Source of the DNA: an uncultured Bacteroidota bacterium
GTDB lineage: Bacteria; Bacteroidota; Bacteroidia; Flavobacteriales; Flavobacteriaceae
Assembly: GCA_902560025.1 (NCBI GenBank)
Contig: CACEKL010000004.1
Span: forward strand, 1-64,000
Length of the DNA stretch: 64,000 nt
Direction: 5' to 3'
Part shown: positions 49,402 to 60,300 of the stretch, one piece after another
How positions within the stretch are numbered: position 1 is the first letter of the stretch
How the letters are laid out: each line of letters begins with the position of its first letter
The notes under the pieces: model-generated
What the model was told of the DNA's origin: nothing
What the model saw: the letters and a program-made list of their open reading frames with translations, nothing else
Databases searched by the model: none
Made by a program: the position numbers and the translations under genes

Positions 49402-49596
49402 CTATTTTGAATTTAGATATTTCCAAATATAATATATAGGTATTAATATTACAGCAAAGATTATTGCATAAAAAAGGAAATATGCAATCAATATTAATAT
49501 AAAACACACGAATATAATTCTAATGATAATAGACAATAATGGATTAGACATTATATCATAGTAAGCATTAATCACTAAGTCCTTTAACTTTTCCAT
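49402..49596 (-). CDS. Small membrane protein, 64 residues
   Basis: An amphipathic start (MEKLKDLVINAYYDI) and one long or two short hydrophobic helices (about 22-60). It is one base from the PCD gene and 18 bases after the glycosylase gene, all on the minus strand. No family was recognised. Confidence 0.6.
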   Translation of the reverse strand: MEKLKDLVINAYYDIMSNPLLSIIIRIIFVCFILILIAYFLFYAIIFAVILIPIYYIWKYLNSK

Positions 49597-49614
49597 TAGG
49601 GTAAAATTAATACA

Positions 49615-50238
49615 TTATGAGTAAAAATAACCTTCCTCTATGGATTTCCATAAAAGAAGTGAGGCAACAGTTTTATATGGTGACCAAGAGTCAATTAATT
49701 TGTCAAGATCATTTGTTTGTTTTAAATCAATATTATAATTTCTTTTTATACTATTCATAAGTGCAAGATCACCTTTAGAAAAGATGTCAATTCTAAGAAG
49801 CACAAACATTAGAAACATTTCTGATGACCACAAACCGATACCCTTTATTTTTGTTAACTCTGTAATCACATTCTCACTAGTGGCAGATTTGAAGTCAAAA
49901 CTTGAGGAATCAAAATATTCGTAGACGTTCTTTATGTATTCTGCTTTTCTATATGAGACACCTACTGATTTCAGTTCGTTTAAATCAATATTAAGAACCT
50001 CATTATTACTTAAGTTGGTAATTTTCAATTTAAATCTCTCTTTAATCTTAATTGCAGCTTTAAAACTGACTTGTTGTTCGATTATTAGATAAGAAAGTGC
50101 TTTTGCAAAATTATCATCTTGCCTTTCGTTAATATCAATTTCATTTGAGAATCTATCGATAAGAAATTTTAAACATTCATCTTTAGAGAGGAAACTATAA
50201 GCTTTTTTTAACGTTTGAGGGTTGAGTTCCATATTCAA
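49615..50238 (-). CDS. DNA-3-methyladenine glycosylase (AlkA/HhH-GPD type)
   Basis: 207 residues. A helix-hairpin-helix (LTKIKGIGLWSSEMFLMF) is followed by the catalytic D157 in IFSKGDLALMNSIK, and IIEQQVSFKAAIKI forms the first conserved helix. It removes alkylated purines from DNA. The size is typical for the short AlkA-like glycosylases. Confidence 0.92.
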   Translation of the reverse strand: MNMELNPQTLKKAYSFLSKDECLKFLIDRFSNEIDINERQDDNFAKALSYLIIEQQVSFKAAIKIKERFKLKITNLSNNEVLNIDLNELKSVGVSYRKAEYIKNVYEYFDSSSFDFKSATSENVITELTKIKGIGLWSSEMFLMFVLLRIDIFSKGDLALMNSIKRNYNIDLKQTNDLDKLIDSWSPYKTVASLLLWKSIEEGYFYS

Positions 50239-50258
50239 AAAAAAACGATATTTGCATT

Positions 50259-50696
50259 ATGAAAAAAATAATTTTAACATTATCACTTCTTCTTTTTGCT
50301 TGTAACCAAGATACAAAAGAAAAACTTGTAGTATATCAATCTCCAACATGTGGATGTTGTTCAGGATGGGTAGCAAATATGGAACAAAATGGTTTTAATG
50401 TAGAAGCCATTAAGACAAATGACATGTATAACACTAAAGTTAATGCCGGTATTGATATGAGCTTATCATCATGCCACACTGGTTTTATTTCAGGTTATTT
50501 TATTGAAGGTCACGTTCCTCATGATGCAATAACTAAGCTATTATCTGAAAAGCCTGATATCAAAGGTATTACAGTTCCTGGAATGCCTGCTGGTATTAAT
50601 GTTCCAGGAATGGAAGTATCTGATGAAAGAGCAAAGTTTGATGTACTTGCAGTAAATAATGATGGATCAACTTTTATCTGGAAACAGTACGAATAA
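50259..50696 (+). CDS. DUF411 metal-binding lipoprotein
   Basis: 145 residues, lipobox LFAC (Cys15). SPTCGCCSGW (C31, C33, C34) opens a thioredoxin-like DUF411 domain; SLSSCHTGFISGYFIEGHVP and VPGMPAGINVPGMEV follow. DUF411 proteins are linked to copper resistance. It sits just before a small lipoprotein gene with a GTG start. Confidence 0.9.
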   Translation: MKKIILTLSLLLFACNQDTKEKLVVYQSPTCGCCSGWVANMEQNGFNVEAIKTNDMYNTKVNAGIDMSLSSCHTGFISGYFIEGHVPHDAITKLLSEKPDIKGITVPGMPAGINVPGMEVSDERAKFDVLAVNNDGSTFIWKQYE

Positions 50697-50697
50697 A

Positions 50698-50943
50698 GTG
50701 AGATTTTTTTATTTAGCAACTTTATCACTGATTATTTTCTCTTGTAGTAAAAAAGAAAGATGCTATACCATTGAGGGAAAAGAGATTATTAATGGCGAAT
50801 TCTACTTTCTATTAGATAATGACATGGACTATCAAACTTCAAACAACACTTTAAGTAGTGGTGTTCCTGATCCTTATGGAACAGGTAAGGTGGATGAAGA
50901 AACATATAATTCAGTTGCAGTTGGAGATAAATATTGCTTGTAA
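50698..50943 (+). CDS. Small lipoprotein, 81 residues, GTG start
   Basis: The GTG at 50698 is one base after the DUF411 stop and begins a signal peptide ending IFSC; an earlier in-frame ATG at 50659 lies inside DUF411 and was rejected. The mature part has two Cys near its ends and resembles no known family. Likely in operon with DUF411. Confidence 0.65.
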   Translation: MRFFYLATLSLIIFSCSKKERCYTIEGKEIINGEFYFLLDNDMDYQTSNNTLSSGVPDPYGTGKVDEETYNSVAVGDKYCL

Positions 50944-50948
50944 AGAAA

Positions 50949-50982
50949 AAACCTGCCTAAAAAACCATAAAAAGGCAGGTTT
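50949..50982 (+). terminator. Hairpin, probable terminator
   Basis: AAACCTGCCT pairs with AGGCAGGTTT across a 14-base loop. The T run is short, so strength is uncertain. Confidence 0.6.
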
Positions 50983-51163
50983 GCAAATCAGATACTACAT
51001 TTAAGTAGCGAACATAAACTAGGTTAATTGTACACGATTGTGTATAATTCTGCGTTAAATTTACAAGTAGAAAGAAGTTAACTAGAAAAGAGAGTAATAA
51101 ATTTTCATAGATTTATGAAATCAAAAAAAAAATATTAGATTTTTTGATAAATTAATTTTTAAA

Positions 51164-53287
51164 ATGGGAAAAAATAAGAATTTGAAAACTTACAGCTTCT
51201 TTAACTTAAAATTATATAGTTTATTTTTATGTCTTATATATTCATGTAATTCAGGTGTGACATCAGAGAGCATTAATAAAAATCAACTTGGTAAGGAAAC
51301 AAGTCTTTACTTAAAACAACACTCTGAGAATCCTATAAATTGGCAAAGATGGTCAAACTCTTTATTTGACGTCTCTAAAGACCTGGATAAGCTTCTTGTT
51401 ATAAGTATTGGTTACTCTAGCTGTCATTGGTGTCATGTGATGGAAGAAGAAACTTTTGCAAATGACTCAATTGCAAAAGTAATGAATGAGAACTTCATTA
51501 ATGTTAAAGTTGATAGAGAAGAAAATCCAGATGTAGATCAAGTCTATATGACTGCATCCCAGCTAATGACAGGAATGGGTGGATGGCCGCTTAATGTTAT
51601 TACATTACCTGACGGAAGCCCAATATATGCAGGAACTTACCACACTACTGCTCAATGGGATGATATTTTGAAAAGGATTATTAGATTAAAGAGAGACAAT
51701 TACGATGGTCTAAAAGAGATAGCTAATAATGTTAAAGAAGGTGTGACAGACATAAATACAATAAAAAAGCAGGAAGAAGTTTCAGTATTTGATAGTCAAT
51801 ATCTTGACAATAATTTAAATAGTTGGAGAGAAAAATGGGACTTGGTTAATGGTGGAGATATAGCACAACAGAAATTTGTTTCACCATCGAAATATTTATT
51901 TCTCCTCAATTATGGTAGGTTATATAAAGACAAAGGTGTTTTAGATCATGTTGAAAATACTCTTGACATTATTGCATACAGTGGTTTAAATGATTTTGTT
52001 GAAGGAGGGTTTTATAGGTATACAGTTGAGGATGAATGGAAGATACCACACTTTGAAAAAATGCTATATGATCAAGCTCAAATGATAAGCCTTTATTCCA
52101 AGGCATATAAAATATTTAAAAAAGAATCATACAAAGATGTTGTCTATAAAACAATTTCTTTCCTTCAGTCTAAATTATCAACTAAAAACAATCTATTTTT
52201 CGCAGCAATGGATGCAGATACAGATGGCGAAGAGGGAAAGTACTATTCATTTCAAAAAGAAGAACTAGAAAAGATTTCAGGTAGTACAGATTTTGAATTA
52301 TTTACAAGCTACTATAACATTGAACTCAGTAATCCATGGGAAGATGATAAATATTTACTTCTTCCAAATGAATATTCACTAGAAGATGATTGGATTAACT
52401 TAAATAATATTAGCACAAGCGAGCTTGATGATTTTAAATCTGAGTGGATAAAAAATATTTTAGAGATTAAATCAAAAAGAACTAAACCAAGAATCGATGA
52501 TAAAATAATTATATCCTGGAATTCTCTTGCTATAATTGGCTTAATTGATGCTTATGAAGCTTTTAAAGATGATGATTTTTTGAATCTAGCTGTTAATATG
52601 TTTGATGAGCTTGAAAAAAATTCTTTCAGAAAAAATAAACTAATACATACTTATAAAGAGAATCAGTATCAAGAAGGAGTACTTGAAGACTATGCATATT
52701 TTTCAAAAGCCTCTATGAAACTTTTTCAAGCTACAGGACTCGAATCTTATTTTAATTTTTCAAAAAAAATAACTGATCAAGCACTAGAAATATATAAAGA
52801 CAATAATTCTGATCTTTTATTTTACAGCAACAATGAAGAGCTCTTTTCAAAAGTAATATCAATTGATGACGGAGTAATACCCTCCCCTAACTCAATAATT
52901 GCTGAGCAACTTTATAATATTGGACATGTAATATTTGATGATTATTATCTGGATTTATCTGACAAGATGGTATCATCTGTAAAAGATATTATTGACGGTA
53001 ACATTAACTCCTATTCTGTTTGGGCAAATAATATCCTAAATAGAGTTGAGTCTTTCTATGAAATTGCTGTAATTGGTCCAAATGCGAAAGATGTAACAGA
53101 TAATATTTCAAAGACTTTTATTCCTAATACTATAGTAGTTCAATCAAATATTGAAAGTGAAATTCCTTTATTCATTGATAGATATTTTGAGGATGAAACC
53201 TATATTTATGTATGTCAAAACAAAACTTGTCAAAGGCCAGAGACCAATATAAAGCTTGCACTTGATCAAGTTCCGTATATCTATTAA
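51164..53287 (+). CDS. DUF255 thioredoxin-fold protein (YyaL/SPATA20 type), lipoprotein
   Basis: 707 residues. After a hydrophobic start ending YSC comes the thioredoxin-like DUF255 domain with SLYLKQHSENPINWQRW and SCHWCHVM (C87, C90), then a long (alpha/alpha)6-type domain (FVEGGFYRYTVEDEW, PHFEKMLYDQAQM). The family, conserved to humans, resembles a thioredoxin joined to a sugar-epimerase-like barrel; its function is unknown. Full length. Confidence 0.93.
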   Translation: MGKNKNLKTYSFFNLKLYSLFLCLIYSCNSGVTSESINKNQLGKETSLYLKQHSENPINWQRWSNSLFDVSKDLDKLLVISIGYSSCHWCHVMEEETFANDSIAKVMNENFINVKVDREENPDVDQVYMTASQLMTGMGGWPLNVITLPDGSPIYAGTYHTTAQWDDILKRIIRLKRDNYDGLKEIANNVKEGVTDINTIKKQEEVSVFDSQYLDNNLNSWREKWDLVNGGDIAQQKFVSPSKYLFLLNYGRLYKDKGVLDHVENTLDIIAYSGLNDFVEGGFYRYTVEDEWKIPHFEKMLYDQAQMISLYSKAYKIFKKESYKDVVYKTISFLQSKLSTKNNLFFAAMDADTDGEEGKYYSFQKEELEKISGSTDFELFTSYYNIELSNPWEDDKYLLLPNEYSLEDDWINLNNISTSELDDFKSEWIKNILEIKSKRTKPRIDDKIIISWNSLAIIGLIDAYEAFKDDDFLNLAVNMFDELEKNSFRKNKLIHTYKENQYQEGVLEDYAYFSKASMKLFQATGLESYFNFSKKITDQALEIYKDNNSDLLFYSNNEELFSKVISIDDGVIPSPNSIIAEQLYNIGHVIFDDYYLDLSDKMVSSVKDIIDGNINSYSVWANNILNRVESFYEIAVIGPNAKDVTDNISKTFIPNTIVVQSNIESEIPLFIDRYFEDETYIYVCQNKTCQRPETNIKLALDQVPYIY

Positions 53288-53288
53288 T

Positions 53289-53714
53289 ATGAAAAAAATT
53301 AACTATATCTCAGTTCTTTTATTGTCAATTATTTTTATTGGTTGTTCTAATAAAGAGAAAACAAATGACTGTTCAACTTTTTTAGAGTGCTTGGACGGCA
53401 CTTATTGGACAACTAATAATAATCAATCAATATGGACATTTAACGACAATCAAAAAGGTGCGTATTTGGAGGTATATATATCTGGATATAATTGCTATAG
53501 TTATGAGAATAACTTCATTGTAGATGCAGAGTTTAAATACCAAACTAAAATAAACTTATCTGAAGACTTTAATGGGGCTAACTGGTTATATACCATACTT
53601 AATGATACTGTTGTTGAAAAAACTAAAGCAACAGGTGGAAATACAATCTACTTTTACAAAACTGATGAGTCTTATCTTGATGACCTTTTAGAGCTTGATG
53701 AATGTAATTACTAA
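53289..53714 (+). CDS. Lipoprotein of unknown function, 141 residues
   Basis: The start at 53289, one base after the previous stop, was chosen because a signal peptide begins there and ends FIGC. The mature part is lipocalin-like in size and strand content (GTYWTTNNNQSIWTFNDNQ), with four Cys. Probably in operon with DUF255. No family was recognised. Confidence 0.6.
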   Translation: MKKINYISVLLLSIIFIGCSNKEKTNDCSTFLECLDGTYWTTNNNQSIWTFNDNQKGAYLEVYISGYNCYSYENNFIVDAEFKYQTKINLSEDFNGANWLYTILNDTVVEKTKATGGNTIYFYKTDESYLDDLLELDECNY

Positions 53715-54796
53715 AGTTTTATAAATATCTTCTTTTTAAACAGATAATATGCAGGCACATATATAATCATTACATAAATGATTGCATATATTAGAGAAGC
53801 TAGTTTAGGAAATATTCCAATATTAATAAAGGTATCTACAAATAGAGAGTTTAACTCAACTCCTAAAACCCTATCACTGTAGAATATAGATGTTAGCACG
53901 CCTGCTAAAACATAAGTGAAAATTGAATTTGTTCCAAACACTTGTGACATCTTAAATTTCTTGTAACCATTAACATCTATAAGATACGTAAAAGCGGCAG
54001 TTAACATAAAAGACATACCAGCCATTAAGAATGTATAGGATGTACTCCAAAGATTTTTATTGACAGGAAAAGACCAGCTAAAAAAGTCTCCTACAAAAAC
54101 CAGCATTAGACCAATTGAGAATAGCTTAATAATTTTGTCCTTTATATTTATTTTACTTACAAGAATTGAACCAGCAATTAATCCAAAAACACCTGTAATA
54201 ATTGACGGTATTGTAGTAAGGATGCCCTCTGGATCCCATGTATCTTGCCACATTACTCCTGGTAAGTATTTATTATCAATGTAATGTGCTAAATTAAGTT
54301 CAGGAACGCTTAAATCTGGTTGTCCTATACCTGGCACTGGAACATATAACATAATAGCCCAATAAAGAACGAGTGTTATGAAGGATAAATAAATAAAGTA
54401 TTTCTTTTCAATAAACAAGTATATAAAGCCACAGAACAAGAAAACAAAAGATATTCTTTGTAGAACACCAGTCCACCTAATATTTTCAAAATCAAAATCA
54501 GGGAATACCCATAAAAAGACTCCAACAAGATAAATCTTTAATGCTCTCCAAATAATCTTTTTCATAACTTGATTTTTATTAAAATCACTCTTTCTATTAT
54601 TCAGAGATAGTACAATTGAAACTCCAACAATAAATAAAAAATTTGGAAAAATATAATCAGTAGGAGTTAAACCATTCCAATCAGCATGAAGAAGTGGAGC
54701 ATAAACGTGACTCCAAGAACCAGGTGTATTAACTATAATCATAAAGATTAAAGTCATTCCTCTTAGCACATCAATTGAGAGTAGTCTTTTATTCAT
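53711..54796 (-). CDS. HGSNAT/NagX-like transmembrane N-acetyltransferase (DUF5009/DUF1624 family)
   Basis: 361 residues from the ATG at 54796, which overlaps the GH20 stop by 8 bases. Ten or so helices. RLLSIDVLRGMTLIFMIIVN and LLHADWNGLTPTDYIFPNFL are the hallmark of the heparan-alpha-glucosaminide N-acetyltransferase family, which moves acetyl from cytoplasmic acetyl-CoA to glucosamine on the far side of the membrane. The coupling to GH20 argues for an amino-sugar substrate. It is the last gene of the glycan locus. Confidence 0.87.
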   Translation of the reverse strand: MNKRLLSIDVLRGMTLIFMIIVNTPGSWSHVYAPLLHADWNGLTPTDYIFPNFLFIVGVSIVLSLNNRKSDFNKNQVMKKIIWRALKIYLVGVFLWVFPDFDFENIRWTGVLQRISFVFLFCGFIYLFIEKKYFIYLSFITLVLYWAIMLYVPVPGIGQPDLSVPELNLAHYIDNKYLPGVMWQDTWDPEGILTTIPSIITGVFGLIAGSILVSKINIKDKIIKLFSIGLMLVFVGDFFSWSFPVNKNLWSTSYTFLMAGMSFMLTAAFTYLIDVNGYKKFKMSQVFGTNSIFTYVLAGVLTSIFYSDRVLGVELNSLFVDTFINIGIFPKLASLIYAIIYVMIIYVPAYYLFKKKIFIKL

Positions 54797-57314
54797 TTTT
54801 TTTTTCAACAATTATACTATTACCTCCCCTACCTTTATTGTTAAACAACCTAAGGTTTACAATGTCATCATCATTGATTTTAATAGGTGATTTAAAATTT
54901 TCGCTTGATTCTTTTGGAATAGATCCATCAAGAGTATACTTAATATTTAGACCTGGAAAAACTGTATTTGCATAAAGAGTATCGTTAATAACTTTACCTC
55001 CTGGTTTTGGCAGATCATAAGACAATCCACCAAAGATATTATCAACCATTGGCAGAACTCTTTGGCCAACATTATTAGCAAATTTATTCCATTCGTTATC
55101 AATTTTTTCTCTCTTGATATCATTGTTAGAGATATCCATCCACGAATTATCATGAGACCATGCTTTCTGAGAAAATACTATAATATTTGGCATAAACATA
55201 TAATCAAGTATTCCCTCATTTCTGATAGTTTCACTCCAAATTTGTGATTGAACACCTATAATATTATCTCTTTTATCTTGGTCTAGTTTTACTGAATTAT
55301 CAATGTAGTTTTTCGAAATATTATTTTTTTCTACACCATATAGATCATTAAACACATCATATACATCTACAGTCCACATATCTTTATAATTAGCATAGCC
55401 GCTCCATGATAAACCAATATTATCAAGATCTTTATCATCTACCATATCAAAATAAAATGCGCTTGAATTACTCATTATTGATTTGTATCCAAGATTAGCA
55501 TACTTGTATATCATATCCTGCCTTCCTTGACCCCAATCGTTTTTCCATACAAACAGTAAAATATCATCATCCTTAAAAAAGTCTTTAATTTGAGTCTCAG
55601 ACTGATTTTTCTCAGTCAACTTCAGTAGTATATCATCCCATCCAGTCATTGTTGCACCATATGAAGAGATCTTATTATAAATTCTTCTCTGCATAAGTTC
55701 ATAAAGTGCGTTGTAATCTCCTGAAATTGAATTTTCATTCATAAAATTATCGCACATTGGTGATTTCTGCCATGCCCCATAAGGTAATTCATCTGCAGCA
55801 ACACCAAACTTAGTCATCTCAACACCTGCATCCTTATACATTAAATAGATTTCATCAATTACTTTTTCATAAAATGCAAATGAGCTCTCTCTACAAATGT
55901 TCATTATATTATCGGTAAAACCCTGTGCTGAGTAATATTCACTTTTATCATCTGGATCGATTAATAAATACTTTTCAGCTTCCACTTGATTACCCATTTC
56001 CATATATTTTTGATATCTAGCATTCATTGAAACTATAGCAGATCTCATGTGCGAGGGTACACTTATTTGCGGAATAACACTGATATTTCTTTCACTTGCA
56101 TATTTAAGAATATCAACATAGTCAGATCTTGAAAGGTATCCTGATCCTGTTGAATTTATATCCGGACCAGAGCCATACATAGGTATTAAATTTTCAAACT
56201 CATCCTTTGTATATGCCCTCTTTGATCCAACTTCGACCAGTTCTTCTAGTCCAGGAATCTCTAGTCTCCATCCTTCATCATCAGTAAGACGAAAATCTAA
56301 ATAATTAATTTTAAAAAAAGATAGATAATCAATTATTTGCTTAATCTTCTCAGGACCATAAAAATTTCTAGATATATCTAATAACATACCCCTATATGAA
56401 AATTTAGGCGAATCATCAACTTCAATAAATTTCAATGGAGTATCCTCTAATATAGAGATTAGAAATAATTGTTTTAATGACTGTAAAGCATAAAGTGCAC
56501 CAGCGCTATCAGCTGAGCTAATAGAGATCCCTCCATCAGAAACACTCAATTGATATGATTCAGCATTTATACTCTCATCTAAATCAACAGTAATTCTGCT
56601 TATAACTTCATTGTTATTATCAAAATCAATGTTTACTATTCCACCAAATACTGAATTGATTAGTTGTTCACTTAAATTAAAGTTTTGGTCTATAACTATT
56701 GAATAATTATTGAGCATTTCAACTTCTCCATCATTTATTATAAAATTAGATGGAGTTGGTATAATGTAGTCAAGATCAGATTTATCTAACAAACTATTAG
56801 ATATGTATTCATTATACCTATCAATTGAAGAAGGAGCATTAAGTTTTTCTATTCCTTTTGCATTTTTCCAAACATAATCAAACTCTACATCTAAAATATC
56901 ATCATTACTAACAATAAAACCTCCCAAAGGAAGATCGGATTGTCTTCTAACTATTCCTCTCTGACTTAGATCAATTGAAAAAGAAGAGTTTTTAGCTAGA
57001 ATATAGTCTTTACCAAAGGTTAAAATATTATACGATTGTCCAGCTACATAGTCATAAATCACATTCTCAGGAACTGATTGCTCATCAATAATTGAGCTTT
57101 GCTGATTCCAGTGCAGAGACCAAGGAGAGTTTAAGTCAATACCAGAGGTATTGTTGATTGTAAAATTTACATCAAATCGTGAATCCCTATATTCTTTTAT
57201 TTCATAGGTAATATTGACTTTATCATTACCTGAAGAACATGAGGTAATAAAAACAGTACAAGCAATTATGCAAAATACTTTATATAACTTATTATTTAAT
57301 TCTTGTAAATTCAA
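54789..57314 (-). CDS. GH20 beta-N-acetylhexosaminidase lipoprotein (chitobiase type)
   Basis: 841 residues, signal peptide ending FITSC. Domain order: CHB_HEX-like carbohydrate-binding domain (about 35-155), GH20b (PTPSNFIINDGEVEML), catalytic GH20 from about 305 (YRGMLLDISRNFYGPEKIKQ, DFRLTDDEGWRLEIP) with the catalytic pair D508-E509 in FGVAADELP, and a CHB_HEX_C-like end (YTLDGSIPKESSENF). It cleaves terminal beta-GlcNAc/GalNAc from chitooligosaccharides or glycans. It overlaps the FG-GAP gene upstream and the acetyltransferase gene downstream. Confidence 0.93.
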   Translation of the reverse strand: MNLQELNNKLYKVFCIIACTVFITSCSSGNDKVNITYEIKEYRDSRFDVNFTINNTSGIDLNSPWSLHWNQQSSIIDEQSVPENVIYDYVAGQSYNILTFGKDYILAKNSSFSIDLSQRGIVRRQSDLPLGGFIVSNDDILDVEFDYVWKNAKGIEKLNAPSSIDRYNEYISNSLLDKSDLDYIIPTPSNFIINDGEVEMLNNYSIVIDQNFNLSEQLINSVFGGIVNIDFDNNNEVISRITVDLDESINAESYQLSVSDGGISISSADSAGALYALQSLKQLFLISILEDTPLKFIEVDDSPKFSYRGMLLDISRNFYGPEKIKQIIDYLSFFKINYLDFRLTDDEGWRLEIPGLEELVEVGSKRAYTKDEFENLIPMYGSGPDINSTGSGYLSRSDYVDILKYASERNISVIPQISVPSHMRSAIVSMNARYQKYMEMGNQVEAEKYLLIDPDDKSEYYSAQGFTDNIMNICRESSFAFYEKVIDEIYLMYKDAGVEMTKFGVAADELPYGAWQKSPMCDNFMNENSISGDYNALYELMQRRIYNKISSYGATMTGWDDILLKLTEKNQSETQIKDFFKDDDILLFVWKNDWGQGRQDMIYKYANLGYKSIMSNSSAFYFDMVDDKDLDNIGLSWSGYANYKDMWTVDVYDVFNDLYGVEKNNISKNYIDNSVKLDQDKRDNIIGVQSQIWSETIRNEGILDYMFMPNIIVFSQKAWSHDNSWMDISNNDIKREKIDNEWNKFANNVGQRVLPMVDNIFGGLSYDLPKPGGKVINDTLYANTVFPGLNIKYTLDGSIPKESSENFKSPIKINDDDIVNLRLFNNKGRGGNSIIVEKKNE

Positions 57315-60300
57315 CTAGATCATTATTTTTAGCTGAGATAATATAGTCATTATTTTTAAGATTAATAAATTCCATATCCTTAATATCTCCATTTAAAAAT
57401 AGACCACTTTCCTTTGTTGGAATAGCTTGAAACCCTGTTTCAGGTTCAAACTTTAAAAATACTCCAACACTACCATCATTTCTTGGAGTTTCAACTTCAG
57501 AATTGAACATGTTTCCTGAAACAATAATATCTACATAGCCATCTTTATCAATATCTTTTTTTAAGATTTTATTTATTGCAGAAAGCTGACTTAGTACCGG
57601 TAACTTATTCATTTCAAATGAATTACCAGTATTCTCTAAATAAATAGATGAAAATGTTTTAGTGAAATAATGTAAAGAATTATCAAGATCTGTGTCTCCG
57701 TATACATCCTCAAGGGTAGCAATAGAAAAGGCATCATAGTCTTGGAACTTTGTCTTTATTGCAGGTATTTGATCAGATGAACATTGTCTACCTCTCAGAG
57801 GGAACTGCTCACCATCATTATAATAACTTAGTACAATATCACCACTATTATTTTTATCAAAATCATTATAAAAGATATCAAATGTTTCATCTTCGGTAGC
57901 TTGATATTTGTAATTATTACCAAGGTTACCAACAACAAGGTCCATATCCCCATCATTATCAAAATCTTCAGCAATTACATCATACCACCAACCTCTAGTG
58001 GAATCTTCATCGATCATTGATTTGTCCTCACTAAATTTACCATCTTGATTTTTAAAAAATTTAACAGGAGTCCACTCTCCCACAACAATTAAGTCCTTCC
58101 AGCCATCATTATTATAATCTACCCAAACAGATGATGTCACAAGACCTATATCCCTGAAAGGAAAATCAGAATAATCTGCATTAACAAACTTAATTTCATC
58201 TTTATCCGATTGATTTACAAGTAGGAAGCTATCGGCAGGTAATGGATAACTACCAGGAACAACCCTTCCACCTACAAAAAGGTCCAGGTCTCCATCTTTA
58301 TCAAAATCTTCACTAGAAACCCTCATCCCACTTGAATAATTATTTGGAATAGAATTTTCAGAGTAAGAAAAATAACCTTTTCCATCATTAACATAGATTC
58401 TATCTTTAAGGATTGGAGAATTAGGTTCAAACTCATTACCACCAGAAACTATATAAAGATCTAGATCCCCATCACTATCAAAATCATTTAAAATCATGTC
58501 CATGTCTTCATATTTACTATGAGAGCTTGAGAAGTAGAAACTTCTTTGTGAGAATGATCCATTTGAATTTTGAAAATAAAAAGCTGTTGATTGATCCTTT
58601 GCTCCACCAATAACAAAATCCTCTAGACCATCTCCATTTATGTCTCCAGTCGCAATCCCTGGTCCCAATTTTGAGTTTTCGTGAGGAAGTAGCACCTCTT
58701 TTGCATAATCATCATAAATATTCTCTTTATGCTTGTGATTAACTATTTCTTCGTTCTCAAAATATAGATTTAATTTTTCATCATCTAAAGCCTCTATCAT
58801 AGAGTTTTTAATATCAAATTCAATAGTGGTGTTAGCCTCAACGTTATTTAATTCCTCAGTTTTACCATCAGGCCATAAAACCTTAACTGATTCAATTATT
58901 TCTTCATTACCTACTCCAAAATTTAAATATGTTGAAACAGAAGACTGAAAACCTCGAGAAAGTGTTAATTCTTGCATTTGATTATTATCAGTAGTCTTAA
59001 CAAAAACCCTACTGTCAATACCTATTGGATTCTGATCGCTTCCTTTAAGCTTAACCTTTATAAAATTATTCTTGGAATTATTTCTATATATCTGTGCTTC
59101 CTGATCAACATTATTAACAATAAGCTCTAGATCACCATCATTGTCAAGATCCGCATATGTAGCACCATTAGAAAAGTTTTTTTGATCTAACCCCCAAGAT
59201 TCACTAACATCTGTAAAAGTTAAATCAGTATTATTCTTAAAGGTAAAGTTAGCAATTGCTTCAGATGGCATTTGCTCTGTATAATAAAGAAGACTATCAT
59301 TAGACATTGGTCTTAACTTGATCTCATTAAAAAAGTCTCTATGATTTATTTCTCTTCTTATTCCATTGGAAATAAATAAATCTTTCCATCCATCATTGTC
59401 AAGATCAGCAAGAAGTGGTCCCCAACTCCAATCAGTCGAAGAAATACCTGAAAGTCTAGATATGTTGCTAAAAAATGGCTTATCACCTTCAATCCTTCTA
59501 TTTAGCTGAAGTGTATTATGCATATACTGATAGTGAAAACCATAGTTAACAGTACTCCAAAAAAGATCTGGATTCATACTAGCCATATTAGCCTTTGACC
59601 TTCTATTATCTTTTGCATCCATATCAACTTGGATGTAGTCAAGATATGAGTCATTGTTAAAGTCTGCAATATCAACACCCATCCCGTAAAAAGATGTTTG
59701 ATTAGTAGTCTCTTTTACAGATTCAGAGAAAGTTCCATCTCCATTATTCATATACATAAAGTCTGGAGAGCTAAAATCATTAGAGATGTAGATATCAGGA
59801 TAACTATCATTATTTAAATCTCCTATAGTTGCACTTAAGGTTAAACCGTATGTTCTTAAGCCAGCTTCTTCAGTTACCCTTGTAAATGAAGAACCATCAT
59901 TTCTGTAGAGATTATCTGTTTCATAATCATCAGTATTTTGCATTTTATAGAAGTAATAACTTCTCGGAGCATCAAAAGGTGTAATAGGATAATTAGCAAC
60001 ATATAGATCTAAATCACCATCTTTATCATAGTCAAAGAAAGTTGCCTGAACACTATTTCCTATGTCATCAATTCCATAATCTTTTGCAGATTCAGTAAAT
60101 GTATTATCTCCATTATTTATGTACAACTCATTGTTCTTAATTCCGTCTAATCCAGCAACAGATACATAAATATCCAATAATCCATCATTGTTGATATCGA
60201 TCATTGTAGATCCAGTATACCATCTATCATCACCACCGGAACCAGATGAATCAGTTATATCCTCGAACTTAAGATTACCTTTGTTAAGGTATAGCCTATT

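Noticed and set aside
50659..50697. ATG start inside DUF411 for the small lipoprotein
   Set aside because: The GTG at 50698 follows the DUF411 stop directly and begins the signal peptide.
51031..51044. Inverted repeat TACAC/GTGTA upstream of the DUF255 gene
   Set aside because: Only five base pairs, well upstream of the start; too weak to call an operator.
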